Source: Candidatus Electrothrix rattekaaiensis
GTDB taxonomy: Bacteria; Desulfobacterota; Desulfobulbia; Desulfobulbales; Desulfobulbaceae
NCBI GenBank assembly: GCA_032595675.1
Contig: JAVQMD010000001.1
Span: 1,582,640 to 1,646,639, forward strand
Direction: 5' to 3'
DNA length: 64,000 nucleotides
This document shows, one piece after another, positions 1 through 8,256 of the stretch; within the stretch, counting starts at the first letter, position 1; each line of letters starts with the position of its first letter. Made by a program: the position numbers and the translations under genes. Under the pieces are notes generated by a model. That model ran no database searches. It was not told the DNA's origin and saw nothing but the letters and a program-made list of their open reading frames with translations.

Positions 1-3000
1 CGCCATATGCTGGCAATCCTGGACTGCTGCTTTGCCGGGGCTTTCCGCTGGTCCGGCACCCGCGATTTTCAACCGTTGCCAAAGGTTCTTTACCGGGAAC
101 GTTACGAACGTTATATCCGCGATCCGGCCTGGCAGGTGATCACTTCAGCGGCCCATAACCAAAAGGCTCTGGATACCCTTTCCGGCTATGTGGTGGGACA
201 ACATGGTATTGTCCAAAAGGAGGAACAGCAGCATTCCCCCTTTGCCCGGACCCTGTTCGAGGCCCTGCACGGTGCCGCCGATTCCATACCCAAAGGAGGG
301 GACGGTGTTATCACCGCTATGGAGTTGGCTGTTTACCTGCAATACCATGTCGGGGCGAACACCGAGCAGCTGGCGGATCATCAGCAGACCGCGCAACTCT
401 GGCCCCTCAAAAAACACGAACAGGGGGAGTTCATCTTTCTGGTGCCGGGCCAGAATGAGGAACTCGACCTGCCGGACGCCCCTGATCTGACCGAAGATAA
501 TAATCCCTATAAGGGCTTGAAGTCCTATGAACAGGATGATAGCGAACTCTTTTTCGGGCGCACCGAGCTAATCGAAGAGCTACAACAGCAGGTTGAGGAT
601 CGACCGTTTACTGTGGTGCTGGGGGCCTCCGGTACGGGCAAGTCCAGTCTGGTCAAAGCCGGACTGCTGCCTGCGCTGGAAAAGAAGGCGAAAGCGGAAA
701 AAAACGATACCTCTCAACCGTCTTCCTGGTTCATTCCAAAGGAGATAATGCGTCCCGGAGCCGACCCGCTGCCGACATTGCATTCTCTGCTGATCAGGGA
801 ACTGCCCGGTGTCAGTGCAGTACGAGAAAAAGAGATCTCGCTCACCTGGCTTGTCGGGAAATGGGCCGGGAAAAATCCGGGGCAGAAACTGCTGCTGGTC
901 ATTGATCAGTTTGAAGAACTCATCACCCTGTGCCGCCAGGAAGAAAAGCGGAATGCCTTTATTCGGGAACTGAAACAGGCTCTGAAGAAGCACCAGGAAG
1001 TGCTGCGCATTGTCCTCACCCTGCGTTCCGATTTTGAATCCCAGATTTCCCAGCTCGACTTCTGGGAGGGCGATTGGGAAAAGGCACATCGATTCATAGT
1101 GCGTCCCATGACCCAAAATGAATTGCGGGAGGTCATTGAAGAGCCTGCTTCGGCCAAAGTGCTCTATTTTGAACCCCGCACCTTAATTGATACCTTGATC
1201 AACGAGGTGCTTCAGACTCCGGGCGCCCTGCCCCTGCTGTCCTTCACCCTGTACGAACTCTATCTCAGCTACGCCAAAAATCCTGACGGAAGCCGTGCCT
1301 TGACCGAGAAGAATTACAAAAAAATCGGCGGAGTCATCGGCTCCCTGCGCCGCCGTATTAATGAGGAATACGAAAAGTTCAAAGATTCTCCCAAATATCA
1401 AGAGACCATGCGACGGATCCTCCTGCGTATGGTTGCGTTCGAGGGCGGCGAGCTAACCCGAAGGCAGGTGCCGATATGGGAATTTGACTATCCTGATGCG
1501 AAAGAAAATGAGCGGGTGGAAGAGATCCGTAAAACACTTCTTGAGGCCAGACTCCTTGTTGGAAATGATAACGAAGACAGCGACGATAAAGCTGAACCCT
1601 ATGTGGAAGCAGCCCATGACGAACTGATTGTCGCCTGGGAAAAATTGTTCGAGTGGCGGGACAAAGAGGGTGAAAAGATGCTGCTGCACAGGCAGCTGAC
1701 GCGGGCGGCGGCGGATTGGAGGCGTGGTGAGAATGAAAAAGAGCGGAAAGCATTGCTTTGGGATAACAGTCCGAGGTTGTTGCGGGTGCAGGAGTTTCTT
1801 GAGCAGGAAAGTTTCGACGACACGGAGGGCAGCTCAAAGGTTGAGACGAAGCAGCGGAGTTTCCGTTTATTGAGGCAATTCTGCAGAAATTTGTGCCCTT
1901 CATTTGCACCTCTTGATCAGCATGTCTGGTTGAACCAATTTGAGACGGATTTTGTTCGACGGAGTATTGAGAGAAAGCGGAATTGGACACGGGGTGTTAC
2001 GGCATTCATATTAGCTGTGATTGTGGCGTTGGCAACTGCTGGAATAATTACCTGGATACAAAGAGAGAAGGCCGTCTCGGCATTATTAAAAGCCAATTAC
2101 AATCTTGCCAAGGCGTTTGAGGAAAAAGCCCTACCTGCTCTGGAAACGGCTAAAGCAAAAAAAGATGTCAGCGCGTATAAGAAAGCCGTACTTTTTGCCT
2201 CGGCAGCCCTGGAGCTGGAGATTGAAGCAGATAGATCCGCCTTGAAGGACAACTCTATAAATATACTCTTTGATTCAGAAGTATTTTCCTCTGCACTGGT
2301 GGAACAGTGGATTTCTCCATCTCCAGATAATCATACTTCTTCTGTCCTCAGTGTGTCGTTTAATCCCGACGGCACACGACTGGCTTCCGCTTCCGGTGAC
2401 AAAACAATCCGGTTGTGGGATGCCTCAACAGGAAAACTGATTAATCTGCTTGAAGGACATACTGATTCTGTCCTCAGTGTGTCCTTCAATCCCGACGGCA
2501 CACAACTGGCTTCCGCTTCCGGTGATAAAACAATCCGGCTGTGGGATGCCGCAACAGGAAAACAAATCAATCTGCTCGAAGAGCATACTGATTCTGTCAA
2601 CAGCGTGACATTCAACTACGACGGCACACGACTGGCTTCCGCTTCCGATGACAAAACAGTACGGCTGTGGAATGCCGCAACAGGAAAACAGATCAATCTA
2701 CTCGAAGAGCATACTGATTCTGTCAACAGCGTGGCATTCAACCACGACGGCACACGACTGGCTTCCGCTTCCGATGACAAAACAGTACGGCTGTGGGATA
2801 CCGTAACAGGAATACAGACCAACCTGCTTGAAGGACATACTGATTCTGTTAACAGCGTGGCATTCAGTCCCGACGGCACACGGCTGGCCTCCGCTTCTGG
2901 GAGTTTATTTTCCTCGGACAAAACAGTACGGCTGTGGGATACTGCAACAGGAATACAGCTTAGCTTACTTGAAGGGCATACTTCTACTATCCTCAATGTG

Positions 3001-4359
3001 TCGTTCAATCGAGACGGTACACGACTAGCTTCCGCCTCCCACGATAAAACAGTGCGCTTATGGGATGCTGAAAGAGGAAGACAGCTCAATCTATTCAAGG
3101 GACATACTTATTATGTCAACAGCGTGGCATTCAACCACGACGGCACACGACTGGCTTTTGCTTCTTCAGACAAAACAGTCCGACTGTGGGATGCCGCAAC
3201 AGGAGGACAGATCAACCTACTTGAGGGGCATGCTTCGGATCCTACCACATTAGATGAAAAGTTCGATCATTATGCATCTGACCTGTTGAGTGCATTAGAG
3301 AGTTCTGGAACTCTTCTGGATACAGAGGACTCTTTTTCTACCAATTCGCGCCCCTCCCTTACTTATGTGCATACTTATTATGTCAACAGCGTGGCATTCA
3401 GTCCCGACGGCACACGATTGGCTTCCGCAGCTAATGATCGAACAACACGACTGTGGAATGCCGCAACAGGAAGAGTGCTCAATGTACTTGAAGGACATAC
3501 TTATTATGTTAACAGCGTAGCATTCAACCACGACGGCACACGACTGGCTTCCGCTTCCGATGACAAAACAATCCGGCTGTGGGATGCCGCAGGAAAACAG
3601 ATCAATCTGCTCGAAGGGCATACTGATTCTGTCAGCAGCGTAGCATTCAACCACGACGGCACACGACTGGCTTCCGCTTCCAATGACAACACAATCCGAC
3701 TGTGGGATGCCGCAGGAAAACAGATCAATCTGCTCGAAGGGCATACTGATTCTGTCAACAGCGTGGCATTCAACCACGACGGCACACGACTGGTCTCCGC
3801 TTCCGATGACAAAACAGTGCGGCTGTGGGATGCCGCAACAGGAATACAGAGCAACCTGCTCGAAGGACATACTGATTATGTCAACAGCGTAGCATTCAAC
3901 TACGATGGCACACTACTGGCTTCCGCTTCCGACGACAAAACAGTCCGGCTGTGGGATACTGCAACAGGAAAAGTACTCAACGTATTTCAAGGGCATACGG
4001 AGTTTGTCAACAGCGTGGTATTCAATCCCGATAGCACACAACTAGTTTCCGCTTCCAATGACAACACAATCCGACTGTGGGGGCTTAGGTCATATATGCA
4101 TTTTTGGCAGGGCACTCAAACGACCTCTCTCTACCGGAATTTTATTGAAGCTGTGAAATTCCTATGGCAGCTTGACGTACAAGGCATGGAAATTGTGCAT
4201 AAGGAACGCATCCTAACGGATATGGAACGATTAGACGCACTGCTTGCTCCTCCAGCACCCGGCAAAAACAAATTCGATCAGATACTGGAATGGGCAGAAC
4301 AGCAAGAAAGAAACAAGACAAATTCTATCTCGAAATACACATTGCCGCTCATGCCCTGA
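1..4359 (+). CDS. Caspase-like / nSTAND NTPase / transmembrane / WD40 protein (5' end outside window)
   Basis: The reading frame is open from the first base (R-H-M-L-A-I-L-D-C-C) and matches codons 145 onward of the intact paralogue at 8257, so the N-terminus with the catalytic His lies upstream of the window. Counting from the Met at nt 7: the caspase Cys motif DCCFAG is at residues 6-11. The nSTAND linker NPYKGLKSYEQDDSELFFGR leads into Walker A GASGTGKSS near 207 and a Walker B-like LLLVIDQFEEL near 300. A single membrane helix lies near 660-682, preceded by RRSIERKRNW. About 13 WD40 repeats run from about 776 to 1358, followed by a tail shared with the paralogue. The WD40 array is broken by about 45 unrelated residues (nt 3235-3370). 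The architecture suggests a signal-gated protease. Target and trigger are unknown. Family assignment is firm; a defence or cell-death role is inferred. Confidence 0.9.
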   Translation, partial: RHMLAILDCCFAGAFRWSGTRDFQPLPKVLYRERYERYIRDPAWQVITSAAHNQKALDTLSGYVVGQHGIVQKEEQQHSPFARTLFEALHGAADSIPKGGDGVITAMELAVYLQYHVGANTEQLADHQQTAQLWPLKKHEQGEFIFLVPGQNEELDLPDAPDLTEDNNPYKGLKSYEQDDSELFFGRTELIEELQQQVEDRPFTVVLGASGTGKSSLVKAGLLPALEKKAKAEKNDTSQPSSWFIPKEIMRPGADPLPTLHSLLIRELPGVSAVREKEISLTWLVGKWAGKNPGQKLLLVIDQFEELITLCRQEEKRNAFIRELKQALKKHQEVLRIVLTLRSDFESQISQLDFWEGDWEKAHRFIVRPMTQNELREVIEEPASAKVLYFEPRTLIDTLINEVLQTPGALPLLSFTLYELYLSYAKNPDGSRALTEKNYKKIGGVIGSLRRRINEEYEKFKDSPKYQETMRRILLRMVAFEGGELTRRQVPIWEFDYPDAKENERVEEIRKTLLEARLLVGNDNEDSDDKAEPYVEAAHDELIVAWEKLFEWRDKEGEKMLLHRQLTRAAADWRRGENEKERKALLWDNSPRLLRVQEFLEQESFDDTEGSSKVETKQRSFRLLRQFCRNLCPSFAPLDQHVWLNQFETDFVRRSIERKRNWTRGVTAFILAVIVALATAGIITWIQREKAVSALLKANYNLAKAFEEKALPALETAKAKKDVSAYKKAVLFASAALELEIEADRSALKDNSINILFDSEVFSSALVEQWISPSPDNHTSSVLSVSFNPDGTRLASASGDKTIRLWDASTGKLINLLEGHTDSVLSVSFNPDGTQLASASGDKTIRLWDAATGKQINLLEEHTDSVNSVTFNYDGTRLASASDDKTVRLWNAATGKQINLLEEHTDSVNSVAFNHDGTRLASASDDKTVRLWDTVTGIQTNLLEGHTDSVNSVAFSPDGTRLASASGSLFSSDKTVRLWDTATGIQLSLLEGHTSTILNVSFNRDGTRLASASHDKTVRLWDAERGRQLNLFKGHTYYVNSVAFNHDGTRLAFASSDKTVRLWDAATGGQINLLEGHASDPTTLDEKFDHYASDLLSALESSGTLLDTEDSFSTNSRPSLTYVHTYYVNSVAFSPDGTRLASAANDRTTRLWNAATGRVLNVLEGHTYYVNSVAFNHDGTRLASASDDKTIRLWDAAGKQINLLEGHTDSVSSVAFNHDGTRLASASNDNTIRLWDAAGKQINLLEGHTDSVNSVAFNHDGTRLVSASDDKTVRLWDAATGIQSNLLEGHTDYVNSVAFNYDGTLLASASDDKTVRLWDTATGKVLNVFQGHTEFVNSVVFNPDSTQLVSASNDNTIRLWGLRSYMHFWQGTQTTSLYRNFIEAVKFLWQLDVQGMEIVHKERILTDMERLDALLAPPAPGKNKFDQILEWAEQQERNKTNSISKYTLPLMP

Positions 4360-4386
4360 ATTTTCACGATCCACTCAAGAAAATGA

Positions 4387-4409
4387 GAGAGGGCAGAACG
4401 TGCCCTCTC
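4387..4409 (-). terminator. Hairpin between convergent genes, probable terminator
   Basis: A perfect 9-bp stem (GAGAGGGCA / TGCCCTCTC) with a 5-nt loop lies between the two convergent genes ending at 4359 and 4432. On the minus strand it is followed by a T-rich stretch (TCATTTTCTT), so it most likely ends the caspase-hydrolase transcript. The plus side lacks a U-run. Confidence 0.45.
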
Positions 4410-4431
4410 CCTACCTATCAATCCAGCTTTC

Positions 4432-7400
4432 TCACCACTCCACCTCCCCCAAAGCCCGCAACCCGGCCTCAGAAACAAAATAATTCATATGGTGGCAATC
4501 CACCACCTCCTTCACCGGCACAGGCTGTCGCACATCCGGCACTCCCTGAATACTGTCTAAGGCAACCGCGATATCATGCCCGGCATCATCATACATAGCC
4601 TCAAACAACCTTCCTTTACCCACCTTACCTATCAACTTCGCCATCAGCCCGTCATTTTGAGTATCATAGCGGCGGACATCCCCGGCCAGGACGGTATAAG
4701 GAATCCCCGGATCATCCCCGGCATTCAGCTTCTGAATAAACTCGGAACCCGGATTCATCTGCTCCAAAGTTGGCGTGACCTTCTTCGAGCGTCCGAGCAC
4801 GGTCAATAATCCTGCGCCGAACGGCGCAAAAGGAACAAAAAAGTTCATGGCCCAGGTTGTTAGCACACCGGTCAGATTGCGTGCCGAGCCAATTTTGCCA
4901 AATGGTGAACCGACATTGGGTGTGCCGCACATCACCAGATGATCGGCTATCTTATTGCCAGCCTCCTTCTCGATAAAGCAACGGGAAACCAACCCTCCCA
5001 TAGAATGGGCGAGCAGGGTCAGCCGCTTATCGTCCTGATCGTGCAGACCGACATCATGCAATTGCATCTTCAATTTTAGAGCCGTTTGCTCAATCTTAGT
5101 GCTCAGATTCTCATAATCATAGGTCAGCACTAAGTCGAATTTCTTATCAAGAGATGTTCCGCCCACATCTTTGGCCTGCATCAATCCCTGGGCAATACCT
5201 TCGGTATCGCCGATGATACCGTGGATCAACAGGAGAATATTATTCGCAGCCGCAACCTTGTCGGCAACGCCCTCCTGATGCCGAACAACAGAACCATCTT
5301 TACGAAATTCAACCCAACGGAGCAGATTTACATTATCCTTCTTCAGATAGGTCTTGAAAAAGTAGAGTTTCAGGGCCTTGCCAAGACTGCGGCGATGATC
5401 TGGGATGCCCTCCGGGATATGGTCAATATGGATCAGGGTTTTCCCTTCAGCATCCTTTTCCGGTTCCCCGGCCAGCAGGATATGTTCACCGTCAAAAGTC
5501 AGGGGCAGGATGTACTCTTCCTCAGCCAGTCCGAAATCCAGCTCAATTTCCAGCGGATCATTTTTAAGCTCTTCATCCCCCTTAATATTGTTCAATTCCA
5601 GGATACTTTCCGCCCCGCCCCGCGTCTTGGAATCCCTTGAAAAACTGAGTAGCTCTAATCCCTGCCGCTCAAGGGCGCGGTAAAAATCCGAATCTCCTCC
5701 TGCACTCCGGCTGCCGGGCTGCACTCCGGTAAGGCTGACATCAGCGGTTAACGAGGAATGTCCCTTGATCGTGATTTTCTGCGGTCTGATATTCTCCCCT
5801 GGACTGGGACCGGCAGATCGGGTCGTCCTGGTCGGCGGGGTTTCCGGCGGGGCAGTACGCCTGCCATCACGCATTACGTCGCGACCAGCAGCTGCTTGAA
5901 CAGGTTGCCCGGTCGATACGGGTATTTTTTGATCAACAACAATAAAATCTTCCGCGCTCACCTGAGCAAGCTGTCGTACCAGAGTGACGCGGATGGTCTT
6001 GGTGAACCATTCATTTTTATATTTCTTCTGTTTCTTGCCTTGTGTGAGACCTCGCCCTCCCCCTTTCTGGATATGGCCTATCTTTATGCCGTCCTGTTCC
6101 AGAAGAAAATCGTCAATCCGCTCGGTGCTGACAACCAATTTGAAAGCATGGGCAGCTTGATCACCTTCTTCCTCTTCCAGACTTAATGTGAGTTCAGGCT
6201 CGCCATCTATGAGCAATTCAAACAGCTCATCGGTCGGTTCAATCCGTTCGTTGTAAAGAACCTGGACACCAAAGTCATCGGAAAAATAGGCTAAGGCAAA
6301 GTGGAGGGGCTGCTTTGTTCGGTTATCTGCCCGCAGCTTAAAGGTCATTTCTCGCCATTCATCTTCCTCCTTGACGATATCAAAGGTGATCTCATCTTCA
6401 GCAAAAGGAGCTTCCGTACCGTTCTCAAGGCACTCCACTAACTCGAATTGAATAGCGTCCCTATCCATCCGGGTAGAGTTGTTCTGCAAGGCAATCGCCC
6501 GATCCCAGGTGGCAATCCGCTGTACAATCGAAAAAAGGTACTCAGCAGCAACAAAGGTATATCCCTCTGCACCCTGAAGTAAGCGGCCATCAACCCCCTC
6601 AAGAAGCAGCAACTGATCATTCTCCGCCACAAGCGTATACGCACACTCCACCGCAAAATCTGTGCTCAAAGCAAAGCCAAAGGCTCGATTATCCACAGAG
6701 GCAAAACAATCAAGCACTATCTTGACACCCTGTTCTTCTCCGCTCAGGCCGACCTGCAAGGGCGGCACCGGCAAAGAAGTAATCCGAGCCTGGAGCTGTT
6801 CTTCCTGATCAACGTCAAGATCCAATACATCTACCACACTCTCCTGTGGACCGACCTGAACGGCTTCAGCATGCCCAATTACTTCCTCTCCCCGATACAA
6901 AGCAAATTCGACAGCCTTGTCCGAGTCACTGGGCAGGCCATGCAGGGCTCCACACTGGGCCTTCCATGCATCTTCATCTTCTTTGAAATACACATGATAA
7001 CTTCGGCTACCCGCAGAAGCAGCTTTATCAAGAAAACCGCTATAGGCATTAAAACGCTGGTAGGTCTCAAACTGCGGGGTCTGATTATCCGCATGGCGGC
7101 GGACCACCGTGCGAACCCGCATAAACAGGTCAGCATAGGTGATATCAGGGCCGGATTCCGCCAAGGCCTCCAGCAGAGTTTGGGTAAAGACGCCTTGGTG
7201 ATTCTGCCCTTCCCAAGCCTTTTGCACCCGTTCACAGGCTGCCAGCAGGATATGCTGACTGGCAGGAAGAACCAAGGACTCTCCCTGTTGCAGCAGCTTG
7301 CTGTAATAGCCGTCCAGATAGCTGTCCAAAGCCCGTTCATCATGGATTTCATGGGTAACCCGAGGCCGGGCCTGGAGGAAGTCTTCTGCGCTCCGGGTGG

Positions 7401-7845
7401 CAGAACCGGAATGGCAGCAGTCCAGAAACACGGCAATATGCGGATCATTGCGGGCCACCTCTGCAAGCAACACAGCCAGCTCTTTATCTGCCAGATCAAA
7501 ACCACCGCCCTCACGGCTGTCATAGCAGACTAAGCCCTCATCCCAGCCGTCAGGATAAAATCGTTTAAACTCTTTTGCGGCCCGGCAACGAGCACCGTGC
7601 CCGGAATAATGAAAGAACACCACATCATCTGCACCGGCTTTCCCCAGATGAGAACGAAACAATTTGATGATATTCTCTCGGGTGGCGTCGCTGTCAGTCA
7701 ACGTTTCCAGACAGAGACTCTCCTTTGCGAACATATCAGTAAGACAGCTGGTTATGGCCTCAACATCGTTAAGGCAGCCCCGCAATTTACCAACTGTCGG
7801 CGAATAGTCGTCGATTCCGACCGATAAAGCATAAATTTTTCCCAT
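4432..7845 (-). CDS. Caspase-like protease fused to C-terminal alpha/beta-hydrolase (lipase/esterase)
   Basis: This is a 1137-residue protein. Residues 1 to about 250 form a peptidase C14 (metacaspase-like) domain with catalytic His in YSGHG (H83) and Cys in LDCCHSGS (C144). The middle (about 250-870) is acidic, is not recognised, and contains a Pro/Thr/Arg linker near 690. From about 875 there is an alpha/beta-hydrolase of the PGAP1/triacylglycerol-lipase type: oxyanion segment LLLIHGIIGD, nucleophile elbow LLAHSMGGLVSR (Ser about 945), then CGTPNVGSPFG, a candidate acid in TQNDGLMAK, and a His in DCHHMNYF near the end. Start: ATG with strong Shine-Dalgarno GGAGGA. It is flanked by two caspase-STAND paralogues. 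A plausible model is a lipolytic effector restrained or released by caspase cleavage. That is inference; the two catalytic domains are clear. Confidence 0.88.
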   Translation of the reverse strand: MGKIYALSVGIDDYSPTVGKLRGCLNDVEAITSCLTDMFAKESLCLETLTDSDATRENIIKLFRSHLGKAGADDVVFFHYSGHGARCRAAKEFKRFYPDGWDEGLVCYDSREGGGFDLADKELAVLLAEVARNDPHIAVFLDCCHSGSATRSAEDFLQARPRVTHEIHDERALDSYLDGYYSKLLQQGESLVLPASQHILLAACERVQKAWEGQNHQGVFTQTLLEALAESGPDITYADLFMRVRTVVRRHADNQTPQFETYQRFNAYSGFLDKAASAGSRSYHVYFKEDEDAWKAQCGALHGLPSDSDKAVEFALYRGEEVIGHAEAVQVGPQESVVDVLDLDVDQEEQLQARITSLPVPPLQVGLSGEEQGVKIVLDCFASVDNRAFGFALSTDFAVECAYTLVAENDQLLLLEGVDGRLLQGAEGYTFVAAEYLFSIVQRIATWDRAIALQNNSTRMDRDAIQFELVECLENGTEAPFAEDEITFDIVKEEDEWREMTFKLRADNRTKQPLHFALAYFSDDFGVQVLYNERIEPTDELFELLIDGEPELTLSLEEEEGDQAAHAFKLVVSTERIDDFLLEQDGIKIGHIQKGGGRGLTQGKKQKKYKNEWFTKTIRVTLVRQLAQVSAEDFIVVDQKIPVSTGQPVQAAAGRDVMRDGRRTAPPETPPTRTTRSAGPSPGENIRPQKITIKGHSSLTADVSLTGVQPGSRSAGGDSDFYRALERQGLELLSFSRDSKTRGGAESILELNNIKGDEELKNDPLEIELDFGLAEEEYILPLTFDGEHILLAGEPEKDAEGKTLIHIDHIPEGIPDHRRSLGKALKLYFFKTYLKKDNVNLLRWVEFRKDGSVVRHQEGVADKVAAANNILLLIHGIIGDTEGIAQGLMQAKDVGGTSLDKKFDLVLTYDYENLSTKIEQTALKLKMQLHDVGLHDQDDKRLTLLAHSMGGLVSRCFIEKEAGNKIADHLVMCGTPNVGSPFGKIGSARNLTGVLTTWAMNFFVPFAPFGAGLLTVLGRSKKVTPTLEQMNPGSEFIQKLNAGDDPGIPYTVLAGDVRRYDTQNDGLMAKLIGKVGKGRLFEAMYDDAGHDIAVALDSIQGVPDVRQPVPVKEVVDCHHMNYFVSEAGLRALGEVEW

Positions 7846-7955
7846 AACAGCCTTCCTCCTTTCAATTATTTCAGCGTACAGCCCTTACCCAAATGGACAG
7901 AAAAGGCTAACAACTCACCTTCCCAAAAGCGTCATTTTCCTTTGTCCAGGCAATG

Positions 7956-8180
7956 TTATTTATGATTGTACTGGTTGTTTACCTGTTTAGTCCAGCCATT
8001 TTCTACGAACAACGAAAGCCCTTGCAAATTCCGTTGCAGGACACGACCAAATTCATACAATAAAAAAATCTGGAGCATGACAATGCTGGAAAGGAAGCTC
8101 AATTTTCCTTTGACAAACGAGAAAAATTCATAAAAAATAATCCCATGCAAGATAGATGAAATACACGGGATACGCCCCAC
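7956..8180 (-). CDS. Possible small hydrophobic protein (74 aa)
   Basis: A GTG start is preceded by a strong Shine-Dalgarno (GAAAGGAGGT, about 10 nt upstream). It lies in the otherwise empty 410-bp gap upstream of the caspase-hydrolase gene, on the same strand. The predicted product has one hydrophobic stretch in its middle (around LSFLSSIVMLQIFLLYEF). No family is recognised. It may be a real small membrane protein of the caspase island or a chance frame; the ribosome-binding site is the only positive evidence. Confidence 0.3.
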   Translation of the reverse strand: MGRIPCISSILHGIIFYEFFSFVKGKLSFLSSIVMLQIFLLYEFGRVLQRNLQGLSLFVENGWTKQVNNQYNHK

Positions 8181-8256
8181 AATACGTTACACCTCCTTTC
8201 AACACAACAGGCCGATATCCTACCTGAGGAAATCGCCCTCAACCAGAGTAGCTCTC

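Noticed and set aside
2331-3870. Several frames antisense to or overlapping the WD40 repeats of the first STAND gene, some over 150 codons
   Set aside because: They arise because the 126-bp repeats keep a second frame open in each unit; they have no ribosome-binding site and read as simple repeats.
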